NCBI GenBank assembly: GCA_016212085.1
Contig: JACRHL010000010.1
Location: 1-64,000 of the forward strand
From: Nitrospirota bacterium
GTDB taxonomy: Bacteria; Nitrospirota; JACRHL01
Direction: 5' to 3'
DNA: 64,000 nt
Shown: piece after piece, positions 7,393 to 17,300 of the stretch
How the letters are laid out: each line of letters begins with the position of its first letter
Numbering within the stretch: the first letter of the stretch is position 1
Program-made: the position numbers and the translations under genes
The notes under the pieces: model-generated
The model's database searches: none
What the model saw: only the letters and a program-made list of their open reading frames with translations
What the model was told of the DNA's origin: nothing

Positions 7393-8766
7393 TCAGCCCT
7401 CAAAAAACTTCATGAAATCGCTTAACACATCCCCAGTCTTGTTCTTTAGTGGATTAGGTGTTACACCATCAACCATCGTCTTCCGATGCGCATCGGGCCA
7501 CCAATGACCCGCGGGAAAATCGTTCGGCTGTTCCTGGCTGTTCGCATCGCGGCTTTCCAGATGGACCCCCATCGTGCCAACATGACCACGTGGCAGGAGT
7601 AATGCGATCGGGACAAAATTGTGTCCGGTCCACATGGGCTTGAGGATCAATGGGCTTGCCATTCGCTCGCACTTTTTTGGGTCGACGACCGGCTTTTTTT
7701 GGTCGACGAGCGGGTAAAGCGTCGCGTCAGCCGGATCCATTTTTTTACGCTGGGCTGCATCGTGATATTCCTGCGGGCCGTCCTTGAAGTGGAAGACGAT
7801 CGGCAGGCCGAACACCGCGCGCGGGAAGGACTGCCTGGACGGATGGCCTGGCGCGTGATTTTTTGGGGGGAGGGGCGGGCCCGGGTGGACCAAATGGCAC
7901 CCGGTTATCTCCCGGATCGTGTCCGGTTCCGGCCAGCGGGAACGCCCCGGAGGACGCCTGGGATCTTTGCCCGACCCCGGGTTTCGTCCCATATCGACGC
8001 CCTGCCGGAAACTCCGCAATTTCTCGATCGCCTTTTCCCACATCTCCTTTGCGTTGGTGTTGGAATGTGGCATTTGGGCAAGGCGGCACCCCAGGCCGGT
8101 GGCTTCCCGGGCGCTTACGGGCTGGACGCTATCAATCCGTACAGCCCCCATTCCACGGCGGGTGCGCGCACCAATGCCACCAAAACTGGCCCACCAGCGT
8201 AGCGCCGGCAGAACGTCGCTTTCCCAAAGTGTCTTGGGTGCCACCGATCCGCCGGGCAGGACGGAGATGGTCAGGGTAAACCGGAGCCCCGGCAATCCGA
8301 TGCGTTTGGGAGGGTCTGTGATGCCATTGATCCTGTGCGCCTTTCCCTGTCCCGGCCACTGCGCGTAACCGGGACCATGTGGAAAGTCCGGCGTGGTCTT
8401 GAACGAGCCATCGGCCTGTTCTTTGTAAGTCGCGCAGGGAGCGTCGTGAAAGGCGGACACCTTCGATACCCGCACGCGCACCCGGCTTGCCACCGGCAAG
8501 CCCTCGTGCGAAAAACCGCCGAACACGGCCGTTTCGGCGTCAAACAGATCGCAGGGGGCTGGGTAGGAGTTCCGGTGCAGCAGCCGCCACCAGAAACGCA
8601 GTTGACCTCGGATGCCGGATGCGCGGATAGGCATGCCATTGTCCGGTTCGCCAGCCTTGACGCCGCCACCGTAGAGCGGGGTGATCAACTCGACCCCGAA
8701 ATCCGTGGTGAATGCGTCCAATGCCTTGACGTGCGGTGCGGGACCATCCGGTTTTCTGAGCTTCAT
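7393..8766 (-). CDS. cmr1: Type III-B RAMP protein Cmr1, first gene of the operon
   Basis: Cmr1 (fused Cas7-like domains) sits at the head of the Cmr complex and helps select target RNA. The 457-residue protein carries the N-terminal motif DFGVELITPLYGGGV and the hallmark IRGQLRFWWRLL near residue 55, then a second RAMP half with GGIGARTRRGMGAV. It is the 5' gene of a minus-strand operon that runs through cmr2-cmr6 and csx16 toward the CRISPR array. Its ATG at 8766 follows a 549-bp gene-free region that should hold the operon promoter. The long Pro/Gly/Arg-rich insert around residues 260-300 is variable in this family. Confidence 0.95.
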   Translation of the reverse strand: MKLRKPDGPAPHVKALDAFTTDFGVELITPLYGGGVKAGEPDNGMPIRASGIRGQLRFWWRLLHRNSYPAPCDLFDAETAVFGGFSHEGLPVASRVRVRVSKVSAFHDAPCATYKEQADGSFKTTPDFPHGPGYAQWPGQGKAHRINGITDPPKRIGLPGLRFTLTISVLPGGSVAPKTLWESDVLPALRWWASFGGIGARTRRGMGAVRIDSVQPVSAREATGLGCRLAQMPHSNTNAKEMWEKAIEKLRSFRQGVDMGRNPGSGKDPRRPPGRSRWPEPDTIREITGCHLVHPGPPLPPKNHAPGHPSRQSFPRAVFGLPIVFHFKDGPQEYHDAAQRKKMDPADATLYPLVDQKKPVVDPKKCERMASPLILKPMWTGHNFVPIALLLPRGHVGTMGVHLESRDANSQEQPNDFPAGHWWPDAHRKTMVDGVTPNPLKNKTGDVLSDFMKFFEG

Positions 8767-9315
8767 GGGAACCAGTGTAGTGGGGTGGTCCGGGTTGTGC
8801 CCTGCGCCATCGGCACCCCGGTGCCAGGACTGGGGGCATGGGTTGAGAAACCGGATGAGGCCATACTGGAGTTACCTCCCGACTTTCTTCCGGAGCGGTC
8901 GAAATTCAACCAGCGTTGTGCTGGGGCGGACTTTATCATCAAAGGGTGTCTTTTCGCCAGTTTTTTACGGACTTCCGGATCCTGACCCAGCGTCAAGGGC
9001 AGGTAAAAGTAGGGCGCAGAGGCAGCCACGGAAATCTGAGCAACCGGGATGATTGGACTCCCCCATCGACTTGCTCCATGACAGCTAGCTGTGCATTCCA
9101 TGAGGGTTGTTCACTCGGGCTGACTTCTGGAGACTGGTTGGGGACCAAGTGGACTTCCCCCGGTTTCGTAGACACTTCACTTACCCTGCCGGAACCTGTT
9201 CGATTTGACGAAGGATATTACGCTAAAGAGCTGCCGCAGTTCCGGTATTCACGGACTGCATCAAACCCGATTAATGCGCAAACAAAGAAAAATGGGCCAG
9301 CGGCCAGTACCGAAA
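8767..9315. other. 549-bp gene-free region upstream of cmr1
   Basis: No convincing gene is seen. A minus-strand open frame (8763-9101) and a plus-strand frame (8916-9419) have poor codon bias and no recognisable motif. The region separates the stop of the EEP nuclease gene (9316) from the cmr1 start, so it should contain the cmr promoter. No clear -35/-10 pair stood out. The base composition is lower in GC than the flanks around 8930-8960 and 9200-9290. Confidence 0.5.
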
Positions 9316-10308
9316 TCAACTCACATCCAACTTGGTCCACACTGGCCGGTGATCGGACAAGTAATAGCGCAAGTAGGCACGAAAAACCGTTTGGCCGTGG
9401 GTGTCGTACAGATCTTTAAACACGGCCCCATCGTAGTCAAACGGCCTGGGGCGGCTGAGGCGGTTTTTCATGCCGGGCACGACGGCGAGCTGGTCGAACG
9501 GATGGTCGTCCGAGATGTTGCTGTTTTCGGGGACGTCGGCGTGTTCGGGTACCGTGGTGCCGTATTCGGGCAGGTATAAACCACGCGCGCGCAGTGCCGT
9601 ATACACGGCGTCCGTTTCGTTGCGGGAGGGGAGGTTGAAATCCCCCAGGCAGATGATGTGCTTGGTATAGGCGTTTTTGGATTTACGCCGCAGATCGGCC
9701 CAGCGTCCCACGGCGTATGCCTCCAGGGCGCGCCGCTTGACGTCTTCGTCTTTGTCACTGCCGAAGAACAGATGCACGTTCACCAGCACGAACGTGATGT
9801 TCCCGGCCCGGAAGGCGGCAAGATACGGGTTGCGGTCGAACCCGCAGAATGGAACGTCGATCCCCTCCAGCTTGATATCCTCGCGTGCCCCGACCGGCAC
9901 CGCCACCTCGCCCACCTTTTCTGCCAGTGTGATCCGACCGACACGGTAGAGAAACGCGGCGCGCTCGTTGTTGCCGCCGGTGTCCGAGCACAGCATGGCC
10001 CATCCCGGCAGGTGTTGCATGATTGCCCGAAGACCGTCCAGGTTGTCCGTCACCTCCTGCACCGCCACCAGGTCGAACCAGGAGATGATCTCGGCGATCA
10101 ACCGGTAGTCGTCCGGCCGGCGCTGCTGCACGCCCAGATTGGCGATGTTCCAGGTGGCGATCAGCCGGTTGGTGTCGGTCCTGGGGGCCAACTGGCGCCC
10201 AAGCTTGTGGTCTCGCCACGCGCGCAGGGCGGCCAGTTCAGCGGCCACGTTGTACGCGTACGTCACCGAGGGTTTGCGGAATGCGACCATGTTTGGCTCC
10301 AAGTCCAT
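9316..10308 (-). CDS. Endonuclease/exonuclease/phosphatase family protein
   Basis: A 330-residue protein with the EEP (DNase I-like) metal-dependent phosphoesterase fold. Motifs in order are WNIANLG (residues 53-59, Asn metal/phosphate contact), VQEV (Glu 85, metal ligand), GDFN near residue 226, and SDHRP close to the C-terminus (catalytic His). There is no signal peptide, so it is probably cytoplasmic. The gene lies 27 bp after a giant lipoprotein gene on the same strand and is probably co-transcribed with it. Substrates in this superfamily range from DNA to phospholipids and inositol phosphates, so the substrate cannot be read here. Lying between a type III CRISPR operon and a STAND gene, it may be part of a defence island, but that is only context. 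Confidence 0.85.
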   Translation of the reverse strand: MDLEPNMVAFRKPSVTYAYNVAAELAALRAWRDHKLGRQLAPRTDTNRLIATWNIANLGVQQRRPDDYRLIAEIISWFDLVAVQEVTDNLDGLRAIMQHLPGWAMLCSDTGGNNERAAFLYRVGRITLAEKVGEVAVPVGAREDIKLEGIDVPFCGFDRNPYLAAFRAGNITFVLVNVHLFFGSDKDEDVKRRALEAYAVGRWADLRRKSKNAYTKHIICLGDFNLPSRNETDAVYTALRARGLYLPEYGTTVPEHADVPENSNISDDHPFDQLAVVPGMKNRLSRPRPFDYDGAVFKDLYDTHGQTVFRAYLRYYLSDHRPVWTKLDVS

Positions 10309-10335
10309 GCGCGCGCCCTCGGGAGGGGAGCCCGT

Positions 10336-13300
10336 CTAGGACGCCTGCTTGATCTCCAGGATGCCCGCCACAGGCAGGATGTCGCCACCCTTCCCGGCCA
10401 GGGTTAGCTTCACGCGGAGGTTGGTGAAGCCGTTCGTCATCAGATCCCAGAGCTTCTTTTTGTCCGCCGTTGACTGAATGTCGGCTTTGCACGCGTAGGT
10501 GGTGCCGTTCAGGGTGCACTCCGCGCTCAGCGTCGCGCGGGTGGTATTGGTGGCGTCGTCGCTCAGCGTGACGGTACCCATATGTGACCCCTGGGCCGAG
10601 AAGGTTTCGCTCCATCCCTGGTAGGCGACGGCAAACGCGTCGGCGTTTCCGCCGTCGAATCCGGTCACCAGCGTTCCGGCCAGGAAGCCTGTGACCTCTT
10701 TCATGCTCTCGTCGAGCTTCGCGTCCTTGGCGAACGTCAGAGTGGCCTTGCCGCTGCTTAGGCCGTGCAGCGCCCCACCGCGTGCGGCCTCGGATGCAAA
10801 GAAAGCGAGCTTTGCCGGCTTTTCCAGCAGGGGCTTGCCCTCCGACAGAGGTTGCCAATTACCGATCCGCCGCGCCAGGTTGACCTCGACGACGCCCGTC
10901 GCCTCCTTGGAAGCGTTCAGACTGAAGTCGACCTTGTCGCCAACCACCGATGTTGGTTCCAGAAGGCCGTCGACGGTCACGCTGCCGGCGGTTCCAATAT
11001 CAGCCGTGAACCGATCGGGCCAGGATTTGCTGCCCGGAGTACGCATCATCAGGTTCAAGGGGCCCGGCGTCTTGGCCGCGCCGGGGAGCGTGAACGTCAC
11101 GACCCCCGTCTTCCCAACCACGTAGCGGGTGGCCTGGGTGGGCGCGGGCGGATTTGGTTCCTGCTTTTTGGCTGGATGGACGGTGACGGCATTGTCCTCC
11201 CGGTCCTGACCGAACGCGGTCAGGACCGTCAGCGGCAACTGGATGGCCTCTCCCGCGTTGGCCTGGGCCGGCGTGCCCGGGTATGCCAACCTCTCGAAGG
11301 TGGCCAGAACCGCCTCCATGTGCGACAACACCTTCACGTTGTTGGCCTCGACACCGCCCAGGAACACCTGCGGGCTGCGCCACAGGTTCTCGCCGGTGAT
11401 CAGGATGGATGCGGCCCCCTCACCGTTGGCCGTCACTTCGTTGTTCGCACCGGCGGTCACGTGTTCAATGCGCGGGCCGCGCCGGTCCGCAAACACGGAA
11501 TAGGCGTTGCGGGCGCCCTCCGGGGCGATCAGGGCGCGGGTGATGGCGTCCATGCCGTCCGGTGGCTTGGGCAGGTGAAGGGAGAGGTACGGTTTGACGT
11601 CACCCTCCTGCTTGCACGAATAACGGCCGTTGGCATAGTGGGGTGTTCCGCCCCAAAGGCATTTGTGCCACACGGGCTTGCCGAAGCGGTCGATCCACGT
11701 GTACACCCCCTCCACGTGCATGTAGCGCCACCAGCCGGGCACCACGATGGCCGCCGACACGTCGTGACGCGCCGCCTCGTGCAGGAATGTGGGGTGGCCC
11801 CTGCGGTCCACGCCAAAGCGTGGCCCCAGCACCCAGCCGAAGCGCTCGCGCCCCTGGCCGAAGCCCACCACCTGGGGCTTGCGGGTGAGCGCGTGCGCCC
11901 GTTCGCGGCTGCGGTTCAGGAACTCCAGGTCGGCCTTGCCGGTACGGGCTTGGCTGCTCTGGGTGGCGGTCACGTTTAGCAGCAGGTCCAGCATCTGCTC
12001 CCGCGCCGCCACGTCCGAGATGTTCTGCGCCTCCTCCCTGGGAGACACGGAGATGGCGATGGGATGCTCCTCGGCGTTCATGATGCGCCTGATGAACGTA
12101 CACAGGCCGGAATCTTTCAGGCCAATGAATACGTCCGGGTCCTCGTCCATGCCCTTCAGGTACGCGACGGTCCCCGTGGGGCAGTCCGCCTGGTCCTTTT
12201 TCAGGTGTTTATCGTCGCCAGGTTTTGCGTCATTCACGAAGAGGATTGCGGGAAAGGGTTTGACCTCCATTCCCTCCGCCCATGGGTCATTATTGTCCAA
12301 TTTGGGGGCGCTGATATCGACAATGGGCGCCAGTTCGTTGCGGTACTTGACCCACACGGCCCACCAGATGAGTCTGTCGACCAAGCCGGGAGAAAACTTG
12401 TCGATGTCCGTAGTTGGCTCCGAGTTGACATCCTCGATGAGCGCAGCCACGGCTGTATGAGCGGCGGCTATGGCCGACTGCTGAACTTCGATCTGGGAGG
12501 TGGTGTTCATCGTATCACCGGATTCCCATGTCATCCACGGCCCGTAGGTAAGTGCCCGCGAGGAGATCTCGGCCAGGTCGCGACGCGTTTTCCTGGCCTG
12601 TTCCGCCAGTGTCTTGCCGAGGTGAGCCACAACATTATCTGCGGTTGCGTCGTCGACATTGTGCGCAATTAGCAAATTTTTCAGTTTATCGGACAACGCG
12701 CTTGATGGTGGAGGCGTTATCTGTGACGACGAACTCAGTAGAACGGTCACAGTCTGGGCGATTTCCGTGATGACCGTGTTGCCCAAGGGTTTCCCAGCGA
12801 TGTCAACTTGCGAGAGATCAGGCGAAATGGCGGCCTGGACGGCCGCATTGTCCAATGCCTGGTACGTACCACCGGTAATGGCCTTGGTAAATTTATCAAT
12901 CTCACCCTTGCGGAATTCCAGTTCGTGCCTCAATGCCAGCAGGTGGTCGTTGACGAACCATGTCAGGAACTCCCGGTCCGCCTTCGATAATTCACCGGCC
13001 ATGCGGCGGCGTTGCAGACCCCGCACCTCCTCGAGCAGCGCGACCTGTAGCGCCTCCCGCCAACGGTCGAACAACGCGACCAGTTGCTCTCTCCGCTCGT
13101 CGCCGCCTTTGAGCGCATGCAGGGACAGCTCAAGCTGGGCGTAGCCGGAACTGTGGTTGCCGGGCACCACGGTCGCCCCCATGGTGAGCTCGTAGAGCTG
13201 CTGGCCCGCCAGGTCGTGGGAGTCGTCCAACTCCACCTGGCGCAGGGTGGCGTTGACCGTGTCCAGATAGGCCAACTGGTCGTGGAGCTTGTTCAAGGCC

Positions 13301-13992
13301 GTGGGTTCGGCCAGTGACTTTGTCACGCTGGTATCCGGCAACTCGGCGGTGTCGTCCCGTTTGCCGAACCGCGTGCCGGTTGGCTTATCCCCGTCCTTCT
13401 CATCCTCCTTGTCAGGGGTATTATTCTCCTTCGTGGCTGGGGGATTGGGCTTGACGGTTTCCTTGGACGTCTCCTTGCTCAGCAAGACGGGCTTGCCGTC
13501 CTTGTCGGTTGTATAGGTGTTGTGTTCCGTGTACTTCTCGGTCTCCACCGAGACCGGCGCCGTGGCAACCGGTGGGGTGGCCTGGGCGTTCCCTTCGAAA
13601 ACATCCTTGGCATCCTTGGCGGATTTTTTCGCCGCCCAGTAGTCGGCTTCCGCCTTGGCGCGGTCGGTATCGGACTGGAGCTTCTTGAGGGCCCCCGCCG
13701 CCGGATCCACCTGGGCGGTGAAATTGGCGTAGATGCCGGTGAAGGCACTCAGGTCGTGGTAGCCGGCGATCTCGGTTCCTACCTTGTCCAGTTCTTCCTT
13801 GGTGATCTTGGAGCGCAGCCACTCGGCCTCCTGGTGACGCTCCGCCACCAGCCGATCGCGGGTGTGCACCTGTGGTTGGCCGACAAGCACCGTGCCGTGG
13901 GTACAGCCAGCCAGCACCAGGACGGAACATGCCAGCGCAAAACGGGCGATGGAACCCACGGACCCGAATCGACAAATCAGACTTACGGACAT
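10336..13992 (-). CDS. Very large outer-membrane-type lipoprotein with IPT/TIG-like segment
   Basis: The 1218-residue product has a lipoprotein signal peptide with lipobox LAGC (Cys 30). The start ATG at 13992 is preceded by GGGGAGGG; an open frame 11 codons longer has no ribosome site. Residues about 60-130 are helical and charged. Around residue 160-230 there is a low-complexity Lys/Glu/Asp/Thr-rich linker. A long central part has helical stretches, and around residues 865-930 a segment (ILITGENLW, PQVFLGG) resembles an IPT/TIG immunoglobulin-like fold. I do not recognise the whole protein. It is followed after 27 bp by the EEP-family gene; the two look like one operon. A lipoprotein this size paired with a phosphoesterase is unusual. 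Confidence 0.8.
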   Translation of the reverse strand: MSVSLICRFGSVGSIARFALACSVLVLAGCTHGTVLVGQPQVHTRDRLVAERHQEAEWLRSKITKEELDKVGTEIAGYHDLSAFTGIYANFTAQVDPAAGALKKLQSDTDRAKAEADYWAAKKSAKDAKDVFEGNAQATPPVATAPVSVETEKYTEHNTYTTDKDGKPVLLSKETSKETVKPNPPATKENNTPDKEDEKDGDKPTGTRFGKRDDTAELPDTSVTKSLAEPTALNKLHDQLAYLDTVNATLRQVELDDSHDLAGQQLYELTMGATVVPGNHSSGYAQLELSLHALKGGDERREQLVALFDRWREALQVALLEEVRGLQRRRMAGELSKADREFLTWFVNDHLLALRHELEFRKGEIDKFTKAITGGTYQALDNAAVQAAISPDLSQVDIAGKPLGNTVITEIAQTVTVLLSSSSQITPPPSSALSDKLKNLLIAHNVDDATADNVVAHLGKTLAEQARKTRRDLAEISSRALTYGPWMTWESGDTMNTTSQIEVQQSAIAAAHTAVAALIEDVNSEPTTDIDKFSPGLVDRLIWWAVWVKYRNELAPIVDISAPKLDNNDPWAEGMEVKPFPAILFVNDAKPGDDKHLKKDQADCPTGTVAYLKGMDEDPDVFIGLKDSGLCTFIRRIMNAEEHPIAISVSPREEAQNISDVAAREQMLDLLLNVTATQSSQARTGKADLEFLNRSRERAHALTRKPQVVGFGQGRERFGWVLGPRFGVDRRGHPTFLHEAARHDVSAAIVVPGWWRYMHVEGVYTWIDRFGKPVWHKCLWGGTPHYANGRYSCKQEGDVKPYLSLHLPKPPDGMDAITRALIAPEGARNAYSVFADRRGPRIEHVTAGANNEVTANGEGAASILITGENLWRSPQVFLGGVEANNVKVLSHMEAVLATFERLAYPGTPAQANAGEAIQLPLTVLTAFGQDREDNAVTVHPAKKQEPNPPAPTQATRYVVGKTGVVTFTLPGAAKTPGPLNLMMRTPGSKSWPDRFTADIGTAGSVTVDGLLEPTSVVGDKVDFSLNASKEATGVVEVNLARRIGNWQPLSEGKPLLEKPAKLAFFASEAARGGALHGLSSGKATLTFAKDAKLDESMKEVTGFLAGTLVTGFDGGNADAFAVAYQGWSETFSAQGSHMGTVTLSDDATNTTRATLSAECTLNGTTYACKADIQSTADKKKLWDLMTNGFTNLRVKLTLAGKGGDILPVAGILEIKQAS

Positions 13993-14380
13993 GGCACAAC
14001 CCTCCCCAATCGGTCTGACAGCCACGGTTGGCGGTCAGGCACGCCAAGCCTTGATTTCCACGCCACACGACCCCGATTGCGCTGGGACGACACGTGCGAT
14101 AAGCCCTACGCAGGTCGTAGGGCACCCTCATGGACGTTCGACCTTGTCGCCGCCGATCATCCGCAAGCCGCACAGCCGTTCGGCGTGTCAGTCCTCTTCC
14201 GCGACGCGGCTAGCGAAGTGGGAAAGGAGACTGTCCCTGTCTTTGGCGTGACCGTAGCGCTTCGATTTCTGATTTGTCAATATGCAAAACAACGCCATGG
14301 GGCAATATCGCGCGTGGCGTTTCCAACAGCATTCGCGACCTGCCAATATGGCGATGTTGGCGTGTTGTCCAGGGGATACG
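13993..14380. promoter_or_regulatory. Divergent promoter region between lipoprotein and STAND genes
   Basis: The region separates two divergently transcribed genes and should hold both promoters. It contains a perfect hairpin, GCCCTACG at 14104-14111 and CGTAGGGC at 14117-14124 with a 5-nt loop. A few open codons run in frame upstream of the STAND start, but the ribosome site AGGGG at 14371-14375 places the real start at 14381. No certain -35/-10 pair was identified. Confidence 0.5.
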
Positions 14381-17300
14381 ATGGCGAAGATGAACGAGAT
14401 CCAGCAGGCGATCCGGCAACTGGATGGCGGCGCGTTCCAGAAGCTGGCCGACGACTACCTGCGGAGGCAGGGCTACACACAGCTTTGCTCCATCGGGTCC
14501 GTCGCGGGCAAGAACAAGACCCGCGTCGGCACGCCGGATGCCTATGTGGCCATGCCGGATGGCAGGTACGTGTTCGCCGAATACACCACGCAGGCCGAGG
14601 GATTGGCGAAGAAGCTGGCTGCCGATCTCGCCAAATGCCTGGACGAGAGCAAGACTGGCATCCCGGCGAGCGAGATCAGCGGGGTCATCCTGTGCTTTGT
14701 CGGGGAGCTGGCGGTTGGTGAGAATCAAGCCCTTTGCGCCACCGGACAGGCAGCGGGCGTGACGGTCACGCTGATCGGCCTGAGCCAGCTGGCATCCGAT
14801 CTGCGCCGGAACCATCCGGGTTTGGCGCTTGAGTACCTGGGGGTGGCGGTCGACACGGGCCAGGTGCTCTCCCCGGAAGAGTTCGTCCTCCGCCATGACG
14901 CCAAGCGCTCGGCCGCGCCCCTGGATATCGGGTTCTGCCTGCGGGAGGACCAGCGCGACCAAATAACAGCCTTGCTGGACACCAACGGCGTCGTCATCCT
15001 CAGCGGCCCGCCCGGCACCGGCAAGACCCGTCTGGCCCTGGCCGTCTGCGAACAGTTTGGCGCGGCACATCCGGGTTGTCGCGTGTACTGCCTGCTCGAT
15101 CGCGGGAGGGATTTGTACGACGACCTGGTCACGTACCTGTCGGAGCCCGGCGATTACCTGATCTTCGTGGACGATGCCAACCGGGCCAGGCATTTCGGCT
15201 ACGTGCTCGACTTTCTGGCGAGGCAGTCGGAAGGCCGCCGCTACCGCATCGTCGCCACCGTGCGCAATTACGCCCGTGACGGGGTGATCCGGCGCGCGCG
15301 CGATGTGGTCGAGCCGCACGAGGTGGTGCTGCGTGCATTTACGCACCAGGAGATGGCCGCGTTTCTCGGCCAATCGTTTCCCAAGCTCGCCCCCCACGCG
15401 GTCGACCGCACCCAGCAGATCGCCTGGGGCAACCCGCGTCTGGCGGTCATGGCCGCCCGCATCGCCCTCGAAACAAACCGTCTGGACAGTATCGCCAACG
15501 TTGGCGACCTCTATGCGGAATACTTCGACGGAATGCTCCTGGAGCAGGATGCCCTGAACCGGGCGGATCTGGGCCGGGCGGCGGCCATCGTCGCCCTGTT
15601 TCGCATGGTGGACCGCTCCGACGCCGAGCAGATGGCGTTCATCACAAGCACCTTCTCCGTGGCGGCCGACGCGTTCTGGGAGGCGGTGGAAACGCTGCAC
15701 CGCATGGAGATCGTCGACCTCCACGATGGCGAGGTGGCGAAGATGTCGGAGCAGGTCTTGGCCACATACCTGTTCTACCTCTGCGTGTTCGACCGGAAGT
15801 GGATCCGGTTCGACACCCTCATGGAGCACTTCTTCCCCGACCGCCGCAGCCAACTGGTGGACGCGGTCGCCCCCGTGCTCCGGGACATGGGGTCGGCCGC
15901 GGTGTGGGAACGCGTCGGGGCCGACGTCAAGGCGACGTGGCAGAAATACGGGACGGAGGGGCGAGATGACGCGCGTTTCCTCCTGATGGAGGCGTTCTTC
16001 CCGTTGCTGGAAACAGAGACGCTGCTGGAACTGAAACGGTGGGTGGGTGGCCTGGCGCCGGAACCGTTGCCGCCGGACCAGTGGTGTTTCGAAGCGGACA
16101 AGGGAACCGGAGACGGGCACGCGGCCATTCTGGGCCGGTTTGGCGATGCGGGCGAGGACAACCGGGCCATCGCGCTGGAGCTGCTTCTGGATTGGGTGGC
16201 CAGGCGGCACGCGGGCATCCCGCAGGCGCTCGACATCCTGATCCGGCGGGTCGGCTTTCACCGGCATTCCGGCGTGGAGCTGGCAAGGCGCCAGCGGGCG
16301 GTCGCCGATGCTGTCTGGAAACGTTCGGCCGAAGGCGCGGACGCGCTTTTCACGCAACTGTTCCTGGCGTTGGCGGCAGGCTATCTGCAAACGCACTTCG
16401 AGGGATCCGCGTCGGCGGAGCGGTTTGAAATTCAGTGGTATTACGTCAACCTGCGCGGTACAGAGGACATTGCGGAGGTCCGCGTGGATCTGTGGCAGAG
16501 GATCTTCGCGCTGTACCGATTGCCGGAGTACCAGGACGCGGTCCTGGATACCGTGCGCAGGTATTTCTCCCGGTCGCACCACGACGGTGGCAGCGTCAAG
16601 GTTCTCAAGTTGGACGCGGGACACGTTTGCGCGTTCATGGGCGAGGCCCTCGACCCCGGCCGTTATGACCATGCTCTGTTCGTGCAGGACTATCTTGAGT
16701 TTCTGCGGCGGTACGGCATCAAAAGCCGTAGGGCGCTGGCGCGGCGCTTCCGCCACCCCACCTGGCTGGTGTACCGGCAGTTGTGCCGGGACCGTGCCCG
16801 GTGGCTGAAGGACGGCCTGACATATGCGGAATTCGAGGCGAGGCGCCGGAAGGAACAGCGCGCCTTCTTTGCCAGGTACAGGTTCGGTGACTACCTGAAA
16901 CTGCTCGACCAGTGCCGGGAGATTCTGGACAACGCCCACCGCACGAACATGGATTGCGGCGTTAACGACCAGATGACCGATGTGCTGGTCCTGCTCGCGG
17001 AGCGCGACGGCGGGCTGTTCCGGCGGGTGATTACCCGGTATTTGAGACTGGGTGACCCGTTACGCCTCTGGGCGCCGTGTCTGGTGCCAGGGATGCTTGA
17101 GGTGATGGGGGTCGACGCCGCCAAAAGGCTACTAGCTGGAACGCCCCGCAAGGTCCGTACATACTGGCTGCTGGCGTTTTACGCCGCGCTGCAACCGGAG
17201 CAGATTGCCCAGTCCCACATCCGCGCCCTTTATGCCCGGCTGAGGCAGGCCGGTGAGGCGGACCTGCCGCGGAACCTGGATTTCCTGCTGCGCTACCGTG

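Noticed and set aside
8763-9101. Open minus-strand frame of 112 codons upstream of cmr1
   Set aside because: Codon bias is poor, the frame overlaps the cmr1 start, and no family is recognised; the region is treated as a promoter spacer.
14210-16939. A 909-codon open frame on the minus strand, antisense to the STAND gene
   Set aside because: It has no ribosome site, no motif and the reversed codon bias of the real gene. Long antisense frames are common in GC-rich DNA.
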